Shown one piece after another: positions 57,277 through 64,000 of a stretch of DNA of 64,000 nucleotides. The DNA lies in the NCBI RefSeq assembly GCF_000511385.1, contig NC_023137.1, positions 2,425,001 to 2,489,000 of the forward strand. Reading direction: 5' to 3'. How positions within the stretch are numbered: the first letter of the stretch is position 1; each line of letters starts with the position of its first letter. Source of the DNA: Phaeobacter gallaeciensis DSM 26640. GTDB taxonomy: Bacteria; Pseudomonadota; Alphaproteobacteria; Rhodobacterales; Rhodobacteraceae. The position numbers were made by a program, and so were the translations under genes. Under the pieces are notes generated by a model, which saw only the letters and a list, made by a program, of their open reading frames with translations, had not been told where the DNA came from and searched no databases.

Positions 57277-58440
57277 TCAGGGCATTGGTAGCCGCTGTTC
57301 GATCAGGGTGACGAACCAGCTGCATCCGGCCGGGATGGCATCGTCGTTGAAGTCATAGGCCGGGTGATGCAGACCGGCTGAGGAGCCATTGCCCACGCGG
57401 ATCATGGCACCGGGGCGTTCCTCCAGCATGAAGGAGAAATCCTCTCCGCCCATGGCAAGTGCCACCTCCTCACAGTCGCCCGCCACCGCCACGGCTGCCT
57501 CATGGGCATAATCAGTCGCCGCTGCATCATTGATGGTCACGGGAACCCCGTTCACAAACTCTACCTCCGCAGAGCCGCCAAAACTCTGCGCGATCCCCGC
57601 AGTGACCGCACGCAGCCGCTCCGGGATCTGTGCACGAACCTGCGGCGAGTGGGTGCGAATGGTGCCTTTCACCTCCGCCCGGTCTGGGATGACATTATAG
57701 GCCTTTGACGATGTCTCAGCCGAGGTTATCGACAAAACGCCCTGCATCACGGGATCGACATTGCGCGACACGATGGTTTGTAGCGCGGTGATCAGTTGGC
57801 ACATCATCACCGTGGTATCGGCGGTTTCCTGTGGTTTGGCCGCATGGCCACCGCGCCCTTGCAGACGAATGATGAACTCATCAACGGAAGCCAGGATCGG
57901 CCCGGAGCGCAGAGCGAATTTGCCGATATCAAGCCCCGGAGAATTGTGGATGGCATAGACCTCGTCAATACCGAAGCGGTCCATCAGACCATCCTTACAC
58001 ATGGCCTCAGCGCCATTGCCGCCCTCTTCGGCGGGCTGAAAAATCACCACCGCCGCGCCGTCAAAGTTGCGGGTCTCTGCCAGGTATTTGGCCGCCCCCA
58101 GAAGCATCGCGGTATGGCCGTCATGACCGCAGGCGTGCATCGCCCCCTCATTCTGCGAGGCATGCGGCAGGCCGGTATCCTCTGCCATGGGAAGCGCGTC
58201 CATATCCGCACGCAGACCAATCACCCGGTTCTGTGTGTCGCTGCGCCCTCGGATCACCCCGACGACACCGGTCCGGCCGATCCTCGTCACCACCTCGTCA
58301 CAGCCGAAGGCACGCAGTTTCTCGGCCACCAGCGCGCTGGTGCGATGGGTCTCGTAGAGGATTTCCGGGTGCTGATGGATGTCCCGACGCCAGGCGGTGA
58401 TTTCAGCGTGCATGTCAGCAAAGCGGTTCTTCACGGGCAT
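57277..58440 (-). CDS. M20D amidohydrolase, tandem copy 2
   Basis: A 387-residue paralogue of its neighbours, starting MPVKNRFADMHAEITAWRRDIHQ. All metal-site motifs are intact: AMHACGHDGHTAM, FQPAEEGG, AIHNSPGLDIG and MGGEDFSFMLEERPGA. The differences from copy 1 concentrate in the middle lid region and in the loop before HHPAYDFND, which points to a different acyl or amino acid preference. It starts 10 bases after the copy 3 stop; copy 1 follows after 91 bases. Confidence 0.9.
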   Translation of the reverse strand: MPVKNRFADMHAEITAWRRDIHQHPEILYETHRTSALVAEKLRAFGCDEVVTRIGRTGVVGVIRGRSDTQNRVIGLRADMDALPMAEDTGLPHASQNEGAMHACGHDGHTAMLLGAAKYLAETRNFDGAAVVIFQPAEEGGNGAEAMCKDGLMDRFGIDEVYAIHNSPGLDIGKFALRSGPILASVDEFIIRLQGRGGHAAKPQETADTTVMMCQLITALQTIVSRNVDPVMQGVLSITSAETSSKAYNVIPDRAEVKGTIRTHSPQVRAQIPERLRAVTAGIAQSFGGSAEVEFVNGVPVTINDAAATDYAHEAAVAVAGDCEEVALAMGGEDFSFMLEERPGAMIRVGNGSSAGLHHPAYDFNDDAIPAGCSWFVTLIEQRLPMP

Positions 58441-58450
58441 CGGCTAATCC

Positions 58451-59617
58451 TCAGGCTGCGGGCATACGTCGTTCGACCAGTTCGGCGAACCAGCTGCATC
58501 CCAGCGGGATCGCCTCATCGTCGAAATCATAGGCCGGGTGGTGGCACATGGCAGTGTCCCCATTGCCAAGGAAGATATAGGCGCCCGGACGCTCTTCCAG
58601 CATATAGGCGAAATCCTCTGACGGCATGATCGGGTCAGTATTATCGCTAACCTTCGCCGCCACCGCGCGGGCCGCCTCAACCGCATAGCCGGTCTCGGCC
58701 TCGGTATTCACGGTCACCGGATAGCCCGGCGTCCAGGTCACCTCAGCCTGCGCGCCGTAGGCCGACGCGATATCCTGCGCAATACGGCGTACGCGGGTCT
58801 CGGCCTGGCTTCGGCATTCCGTGTCGAGGGTGCGCACTGTTCCTTGCAGCCGGGCTGTATGCGCAATCACATTGGAGGCGGTGCTGTCGGTTTCAAAGGT
58901 GCCAACAGTCAGGACCACACGTTTCAGCGGATCGATATTGCGCGACACGATAGATTGTAAAGATACCACGATCTGAGATGCCACCAATGTGGTATCAATG
59001 GCTTCATGCGGGGTCGCCGCATGTCCCCCCACACCGGTTACCAGAATCTCGAATTCATCGGAGGACGCCAGCAATGGACCGGAGCGGATGGCAAATTCCC
59101 CAACCGGAATGCCCGGCGCATTATGAAGGCCATAAACCTCCTCAATACCCCAACGCTCCATCATGCCGTCGTCACACATCGCCTTGCCGCCGGCGCCGCC
59201 TTCTTCTGCGGGTTGAAAGATCAACACCGCCCGGCCATCAAAATTGCGGGTCTCAGCAAGATATTTTGCGGTGCCGAGCAGAATAGAAGTGTGGCCATCA
59301 TGGCCGCAGGCATGCATCAGCCCCGGCGTCTGGGAGGCATAATCCAGCCCCGTCGCCTCAGTAATTGGCAGCGCATCCATATCGGCACGCAGGCCTATCA
59401 CACGACCAGAGGTGTTGGTCCTACCCTCAATGACAGCGACAACCCCGGTGCGACCGACACCGGTGGTGATATCGCTGATACCAAAACTGCGCAGCTTCTC
59501 CTCAACAAATGCCGCCGTCTTGTGCACCTCATACAGCAGCTCCGGCATCTGATGCAGGTGACGCCGCCAGCCGGTGATCTCAGCGTGCATCTCGGACAGG
59601 CGGTTTTTGATCGGCAT
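58451..59617 (-). CDS. M20D amidohydrolase, tandem copy 3
   Basis: A 388-residue paralogue starting MPIKNRLSEMHAEITGWRRHLHQ. The motifs LMHACGHDGHTSI, FQPAEEGG, YGLHNAPGIPVG and PSEDFAYMLEERPGA are present. In the last one the MGGED of copies 1 and 2 is replaced by MPSED, a change next to a metal ligand. It looks the most diverged of the three. The ATG at 59617 follows GGAGGAAAC; a GTG nine codons upstream is less suitable. First gene of the tandem set, 217 bases after argE. Confidence 0.9.
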   Translation of the reverse strand: MPIKNRLSEMHAEITGWRRHLHQMPELLYEVHKTAAFVEEKLRSFGISDITTGVGRTGVVAVIEGRTNTSGRVIGLRADMDALPITEATGLDYASQTPGLMHACGHDGHTSILLGTAKYLAETRNFDGRAVLIFQPAEEGGAGGKAMCDDGMMERWGIEEVYGLHNAPGIPVGEFAIRSGPLLASSDEFEILVTGVGGHAATPHEAIDTTLVASQIVVSLQSIVSRNIDPLKRVVLTVGTFETDSTASNVIAHTARLQGTVRTLDTECRSQAETRVRRIAQDIASAYGAQAEVTWTPGYPVTVNTEAETGYAVEAARAVAAKVSDNTDPIMPSEDFAYMLEERPGAYIFLGNGDTAMCHHPAYDFDDEAIPLGCSWFAELVERRMPAA

Positions 59618-59834
59618 GGGTGTTTCCTCCAAATGGTCCGTCACAACCCCGCCCTTCTATGTGCAATGGTGCAAGGCAGCACAGCAGGGAGATCGTCAGG
59701 CGGCAGCGCGAACAGGGGTATCCGCGAGCACTCTCTGACAGAAAACTTGCCTTATCAAGTAACCAGGTGCAAGCAGATCGCCATCGGCCATGATCAGCCC
59801 AGGCAGGGCGTCCCAAAACCGCGCCGCCCGGTTC

Positions 59835-61001
59835 TCAGGTCGCAAGCCGCTCAATCAGCTGCTGCATGAAACGGTGGCCTGCGTTGAACTGCGCCACCTC
59901 AACATACTCATTCGGCTGATGCGCCTGCGCGATATCACCGGGACCGCAGATCACAGCGGAATAGCCCGCCTCCTGAAACTGCCCGGCCTCGGTGCCATAG
60001 CTCACCACATGAGTGCCGTTGTCCCCGGTGAGCGCACGCACCAGAGTTTCAGCCTCGCCCTCCACCTCAGGAACCAGACCCGGCACGTTGAACTTCTTGC
60101 TAACGTCGATACGGGTGTCGGGATGGACCGCCTGCATCTCCGCTTCGACCTCACGCACCTTGGCCAGATAGGCGCTCTCCCACTCCGCCGCAGATTCGCC
60201 GGGGACAACCCTGAAATCCATTACGAAACGACAGTCCTTTGCCGTGATATTATGCGCTGTGCCGCCATTGATCATACCGACATGGCAGGTGGTGAAGGGC
60301 GGCGTGAATAGCGACGCAACGTCATCTGGCGTCTTGGCCATATTCTCCGCATTGCGCGCATTGGCCCAATCAATCAGTCGCGCACCTTGCATGATAGCAC
60401 TGACACCCGTGTGCATGAGCGAGCTGTGCACCTCAAAACCCACCAGATGGGTGCTGTAGCCGATACCGCCCTTGTGCCCGGTCACCGGGCGCATCACCGA
60501 AGGCTCACCAACGATAACACAAGATCCCTTGGGCAGAACCTCCTGCATCGCGACAATCATCGGAGGCGCGCCGGTGCAGCCCACCTCCTCATCAAAGCTG
60601 AGCGCAAGCTGCAAAGGCCGCGCGACACCTCGGTGGTGCGCGGCGACCAATGCCCAGATCGCCAAGGCGTCAAAGCCTTTCATATCGCAGGTGCCGCGCC
60701 CAAAATACTTTCCGTCCCGCTCCACCACCGTGAAAGGATCACTGTCCCAGGGCTGCCCCTCAATCGGCACAACATCCGTATGCCCGGACAGGACCACCGC
60801 CCCTTCCACATCAGGGCCGACATGGGCAAAAACCGCCGCTTTATGTGGCTGATCCGGATCCACCCATCGGTGCGCAGTGATGCCGTGACTGGCCAGATAG
60901 CCCTCAACCCAATCCACCAGCGGCAGGTTGGTTTCGCTGCTGACGGTAGGAAAAGAGATCAGCTTGGTCATGATCTCCAGCGGGCTGAGCTGTTCTGTCA
61001 T
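59835..61001 (-). CDS. argE: Acetylornithine deacetylase (M20 family)
   Basis: A 388-residue M20A-type hydrolase. The metal ligands are in VLSGHTDVVPIEGQPWDSDPF, GRGTCDMKGFDA, SFDEEVGCTGAP (catalytic EE) and a C-terminal IAQAHQPNEYVE histidine. It fits ArgE, which releases ornithine from N-acetylornithine, but its place next to a peptide ABC transporter and three other M20 amidohydrolases leaves room for a catabolic deacylase. It starts 4 bases after the ABC ATPase stop. Confidence 0.85.
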   Translation of the reverse strand: MTEQLSPLEIMTKLISFPTVSSETNLPLVDWVEGYLASHGITAHRWVDPDQPHKAAVFAHVGPDVEGAVVLSGHTDVVPIEGQPWDSDPFTVVERDGKYFGRGTCDMKGFDALAIWALVAAHHRGVARPLQLALSFDEEVGCTGAPPMIVAMQEVLPKGSCVIVGEPSVMRPVTGHKGGIGYSTHLVGFEVHSSLMHTGVSAIMQGARLIDWANARNAENMAKTPDDVASLFTPPFTTCHVGMINGGTAHNITAKDCRFVMDFRVVPGESAAEWESAYLAKVREVEAEMQAVHPDTRIDVSKKFNVPGLVPEVEGEAETLVRALTGDNGTHVVSYGTEAGQFQEAGYSAVICGPGDIAQAHQPNEYVEVAQFNAGHRFMQQLIERLAT

Positions 61002-61005
61002 GCGC

Positions 61006-62826
61006 TTAGTAACCGCTATCAGTGGTCAGAACAAAATGCCCCGGTTCCACCTCAATATACTGCGAGGGCTCGGGCTCGTAGTTCAGATCGTGGATCGGCG
61101 ACGGAATCGGTTTGAAGTTCAGATCCTTCTCCGATTTGCGCTGGTTGGGGTCAGCGATCGGAACCGCCTTCATCAAGGCCTGTGTATATGCGTGCTGCGG
61201 GTTCTCAAACACGCGCGCCCTCGGTCCGAGTTCGACAATGCGGCCCAGATACATCACACCGACCTGATGGCTGACACGTTCAACAACGGCCATATCATGG
61301 CTGATAAACAGGAACGACAACCCCAGTTCGGCCTGAAGTTCCATCATCAGGTTCAAGACCTGCGCCTGCACCGACACGTCCAGCGCCGACACCGCCTCAT
61401 CCGCGACGATCAGTTTCGGATTGAGTGCGAGGGCGCGGGCAATGGCGATACGCTGGCGCTGACCGCCGGACATCTCATGCGGATAGCGGCGCATGAAGCT
61501 GCGCGGCAGATGCACCCGGTCAAACAGGTTGGCGACCCGGTCCTGCAGTTCTGAACCAGAAGCCAGACCGTAGTTGCGCATCGGCTCCGCCACCTGGTCC
61601 AGCAGCTGCATCTGCGGATTGAGAGAGGCAAAAGGATCCTGAAAGATCATCTGCATATCAAGCCGCGCCTTGTGCAGCTCGCTCTGGTTCAGGCCAAGGA
61701 TATCGCGGCCTTCGAATTCCACCGCGCCGGATTGCGGCTCCACCAGTCGCAGGATCGACCGCCCAGCAGAGGATTTGCCGCATCCAGATTCACCGACCAG
61801 CGACAGGGTCTGCCCTTTGAACACCTTGAAAGACACATCTTCGACCGCATGCACATTGGCCACGGTACGGCGCAGGATGCCCCCCTTCACCGGGAAACGG
61901 GTCACCAGGTTGCGCACGTCCAGCAGCACCTCATCGCTGCCCTTGATCGGTGCGATTTCCTGCTGCTCCACGCCCATCAGCTTCATCGGCTCCGGGTAGT
62001 CCTTGCCGCGCATCTCGCCCAGCTTGGGAACCGCCGCCAATAGGGCTTTGGTATAGTCATGCTGCGGGTTTTCGAAGATCTCCTTGACGGTGCCTTCTTC
62101 GACCTTGTTACCACGGAACATGACAACCACACGGTCTGCCATCTGCGCGACCACCGCCATATCATGGGTGATGAACATCACCGCGGTGCCGGTTTCCCGC
62201 TTCAGCCGGTCCATCAGCGCAAGGATTTCGGCCTGAATGGTGACATCCAGCGCGGTTGTTGGTTCGTCCGCGATCAGCAGACGCGGCTCGCAGGCCATCG
62301 CCATCGCGATCACCACGCGCTGACGCATTCCGCCCGACAATTCATGCGGGTATTGCTTCAGGCGGCGTTCCGGCTCTGGGATACGGACCTCCCGCAGCAG
62401 TTCCAGCGCGCGTGCTTCGGCGTCTTTCTTGCTGAGTTTTTTGTGGATCCGCAACCCTTCGGTCAGCTGACGCCCGACGGTGAACACCGGGTTCAGCGCG
62501 GTCATCGGCTCCTGAAAGATCATTCCGATCTCATTGCCGCGAATCTGTTTCATCAGCGCCTGATCGGTTTTGCCGAGATCAACTTCGCCCCCGTCGCGGC
62601 GGTCAAACAGCAGCTGCCCCGACGTAATATCGCCGCCACCAAACTCAACCAGACGCATCAGTGACAGCGAGGACACCGATTTACCAGACCCGGATTCGCC
62701 AACAATGCAAACGGTTTCGCCGGGATTAACATCAAAGGAGACATCCTTGACGCCCACCACCGGGCCGTCTTTGGTCTGAAACTCCACCCGGAGCCCTTTG
62801 ATTTGCGCGATTGGTTGATCCAGCAC
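61006..62826 (-). CDS. Fused oligopeptide ABC transporter ATP-binding protein (DppD-DppF type)
   Basis: A 606-residue protein with two complete ABC domains in one chain. The first has GESGSGKSVSS, LSGGMRQR, LLIADEPTTALDV and ITHDMAVV. The second has GESGCGKSSAG, MSGGQRQR, LIVADEAVSALDV and ISHDMAVV; its Walker B Pro is replaced by Ala (DEA), common in this family. Oligopeptide C-terminal motifs follow each half. No ATG is available before the first domain; the start is GTG at 62826, preceded by AAGGGG eight bases away. It powers a peptide importer whose binding protein is divergent at 63156. Confidence 0.9.
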   Translation of the reverse strand: MLDQPIAQIKGLRVEFQTKDGPVVGVKDVSFDVNPGETVCIVGESGSGKSVSSLSLMRLVEFGGGDITSGQLLFDRRDGGEVDLGKTDQALMKQIRGNEIGMIFQEPMTALNPVFTVGRQLTEGLRIHKKLSKKDAEARALELLREVRIPEPERRLKQYPHELSGGMRQRVVIAMAMACEPRLLIADEPTTALDVTIQAEILALMDRLKRETGTAVMFITHDMAVVAQMADRVVVMFRGNKVEEGTVKEIFENPQHDYTKALLAAVPKLGEMRGKDYPEPMKLMGVEQQEIAPIKGSDEVLLDVRNLVTRFPVKGGILRRTVANVHAVEDVSFKVFKGQTLSLVGESGCGKSSAGRSILRLVEPQSGAVEFEGRDILGLNQSELHKARLDMQMIFQDPFASLNPQMQLLDQVAEPMRNYGLASGSELQDRVANLFDRVHLPRSFMRRYPHEMSGGQRQRIAIARALALNPKLIVADEAVSALDVSVQAQVLNLMMELQAELGLSFLFISHDMAVVERVSHQVGVMYLGRIVELGPRARVFENPQHAYTQALMKAVPIADPNQRKSEKDLNFKPIPSPIHDLNYEPEPSQYIEVEPGHFVLTTDSGY

Positions 62827-63155
62827 CGTGACGTCCCCTTCGTATTTTTCTTTTTTCGATGGCGTTAACAGAAAGGTGTACGCACCTGCGCTGACCCCGT
62901 CAAACCCACGGCCAGAGCCTGCCCAATTTTTTCTCGGCTGCAAGTCTTGCAATTTGGCAGGAGTCTGTATTCGATACTCGCAGTGCAGCCACGCCTGCCT
63001 CCGGTTGCAAGCCATGATCGCGGTAACGTGATCGCAGCCACAACCCGGCAGAGACCGCGTGCTCAACCGCACAGACCACAGCGATGTGGCAAATCTCCGG
63101 GGTGCAACAAACCCGGTCAAAAGAAGGCACATACGTGTCCGACAAGGAGTGAATT
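62827..63155. promoter_or_regulatory. Divergent control region of the peptide transporter genes
   Basis: A 329-base gap between the ATPase (minus) and the binding protein (plus) genes. The only site I can support is AAGGAG at 63144-63149, six bases before the binding protein ATG. A possible plus-strand TTGCAA (62947-62952) with 17-base spacing to TTCGAT is weak. TGATCGC occurs twice around 63014-63035 as a direct repeat. The frame of the ATPase stays open through this region, but it lacks start codons or family similarity there. Confidence 0.4.
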
Positions 63156-64000
63156 ATGAAAATTAAGACCCTTTTGCTGGGTGCAATTGCGTCAGCCGCG
63201 CTTGCCCCCGCAGCCTTTGCCGAACGGGGATCGGACGGCCAGGTTAACATTATTTATTGGCAAGCCCCCTCCATCCTGAACCCGTTCCTGTCGGGCGGCA
63301 CCAAGGATGTGGAATCGGCGTCACTGGTGATCGAACCGCTGGCACGCTACGACCCACAGGGCGAAATGGTTCCGTATCTGGTTGAAGAGATCCCCACTGT
63401 CGACAATGGCGGCGTGAGCGAAGATCTCACCTCGATCACCTGGAAGATCAAGCCTGGCCTTCTTTGGTCTGATGGCACGCCTTTCACCTCCAAGGATGTG
63501 AAATTCACCGCTGACTACTGTATGCACCCCGAAGGCGGCTGCGCACAGGTCACCAAATTCGAAGGCGTCACCAGCGTCGAAGCGGTCGACGATCTGACCG
63601 TCAAGGTCACTTTCGACAAGCCGACCCCCTTCCCCTACGGCCCCTTTGTCGGCGGCGAAAGCCCGATCATCCAGGCTGCGCAGTTTGCTGATTGCGTCGG
63701 TGCCAAGGCACCCGAATGCACCACCGCCAACTTCGCCCCCATCGGCACTGGCCCGTTTGTCGTCGATGAGTTCAAGCCTAACGACGTGATCACCATGTCG
63801 GCCAACACCAACTACCGTGACCCGGCGAAGCCTGCCTTTGCCAAGGTTCTGTTCAAAGGTGGCGGCGACGCAACCGCAGCAGGTCGTGCCGTTATGGAAA
63901 CCGGCGAGTTCGACTATGCTTGGAATCTCCAGCTGGCCCCCGAAGTCATCGCGCAGATGGAAACTGGCGGCAAAGGCGTGCCAGTCGCGGGCTTTGGCCC
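63156..64000 (+). CDS. Peptide ABC transporter substrate-binding protein, N-terminal part
   Basis: The first 281 codons of a family 5 solute-binding protein; the gene continues past the right edge. The signal peptide MKIKTLLLGAIASAALAPAAFA is followed by the mature start ERGSDGQVNIIYWQAPSILNPFL. Typical SBP_bac_5 segments are WKIKPGLLWSDGTPFTSKDV, FTADYCMHPEGGCAQ and IGTGPFVVDEFKPND. It would capture oligopeptides or related compounds in the periplasm for the importer whose ATPase is encoded divergently. Permease genes are expected beyond the window. AAGGAG lies ideally before the ATG. Confidence 0.92.
   Translation, partial: MKIKTLLLGAIASAALAPAAFAERGSDGQVNIIYWQAPSILNPFLSGGTKDVESASLVIEPLARYDPQGEMVPYLVEEIPTVDNGGVSEDLTSITWKIKPGLLWSDGTPFTSKDVKFTADYCMHPEGGCAQVTKFEGVTSVEAVDDLTVKVTFDKPTPFPYGPFVGGESPIIQAAQFADCVGAKAPECTTANFAPIGTGPFVVDEFKPNDVITMSANTNYRDPAKPAFAKVLFKGGGDATAAGRAVMETGEFDYAWNLQLAPEVIAQMETGGKGVPVAGFG

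Noticed and set aside
61006..62826. Walker B DEA instead of DEP in the second ABC domain as a sign of a dead domain
   Set aside because: The replacement is common in oligopeptide transporter ATPases, and the catalytic Asp-Glu pair is intact.
62827..63132. Upstream extension of the fused ABC ATPase by 102 codons
   Set aside because: The extra sequence has no similarity to ABC proteins. The GTG at 62826 with a well-spaced AAGGGG gives the family N-terminus.
1..64000. tRNA, rRNA, CRISPR array, insertion sequences, prophage, toxin-antitoxin or defence genes
   Set aside because: No repeats with spacers, transposase or integrase motifs, clover-leaf candidates or known defence domains were recognised on either strand.

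Overview
The window is chromosomal DNA of a Rhodobacteraceae bacterium (alphaproteobacteria, Roseobacter group; the gene content and protein sequences look most like Phaeobacter, Leisingera or Ruegeria). This rests on the Rhodobacteraceae-type nuo operon with DUF5333 and DUF5337 genes inside it, the NuoE with a long C-terminal extension, Hint-domain proteins, a leucine/isovalerate catabolic cluster and high GC. The genus is an inference. I see no rRNA, tRNA, CRISPR array, insertion sequence, integrase or prophage, and no clear frameshifted gene. It reads as a stable, mostly core region.

Layout. 1-2520 (minus): DUF815 ATPase (partial), rpiB, and tatABC. 2668-3808 (plus): a palindromic operator candidate, a small ABM-like protein and a WYL regulator. 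3818-6984 (minus): an orphan FbpC-like ATPase, an AlkD-like protein and an SDR enzyme. 7279-12360 (plus): a Hint protein, a SnoaL-like protein, prfC, and an unknown protein with a glycosyltransferase. 12541-14486 (plus): a RhlE-type helicase and a tiny basic protein. 14681-34756 (minus): the complete complex I operon nuoABCDEFGHIJKLMN with five extra genes inside it, followed by birA, coaX and RNase J. 34995-44574 (minus): isovaleryl-CoA to acetoacetate and acetyl-CoA (ivd, acyl-CoA synthetase, mccB, mccA, methylglutaconyl-CoA hydratase, HMG-CoA lyase), interrupted by a divergent ompW. 44777-45841 (plus): a second Hint protein. 45892-47827 (minus): a DegT-type aminotransferase and phosphoglycolate phosphatase. 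47960-51860 (plus): glmU, glmS and a second AlkD-like protein. 51943-52416 (minus): a lipoprotein. 52519-55928 (plus): moaA, waaA and a family 4 glycosyltransferase. 56022-62826 (minus): three tandem M20D amidohydrolases, an ArgE-like deacetylase and a fused oligopeptide ABC ATPase. 63156-64000 (plus): the start of the matching peptide-binding protein.

How the genes work together. Complex I and its embedded small genes form one long transcription unit with a good promoter candidate before nuoA and a strong terminator after RNase J. The liu-type cluster converts leucine- and isovalerate-derived acyl-CoAs into central metabolites. It has a TetR-type palindrome before ivd and an FNR/CRP-type box centred between the acyl-CoA synthetase and ompW. 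The right end looks like peptide or N-acyl amino acid uptake (binding protein, ATPases) coupled to cytoplasmic hydrolases. GlmU, GlmS, WaaA and the nearby glycosyltransferase serve envelope synthesis.

No obviously novel defence or mobile system is visible. The most promising under-described items are the extra genes and domains of the complex I operon, the two Hint proteins, and several clean palindromic regulatory sites whose regulators are not all in view.
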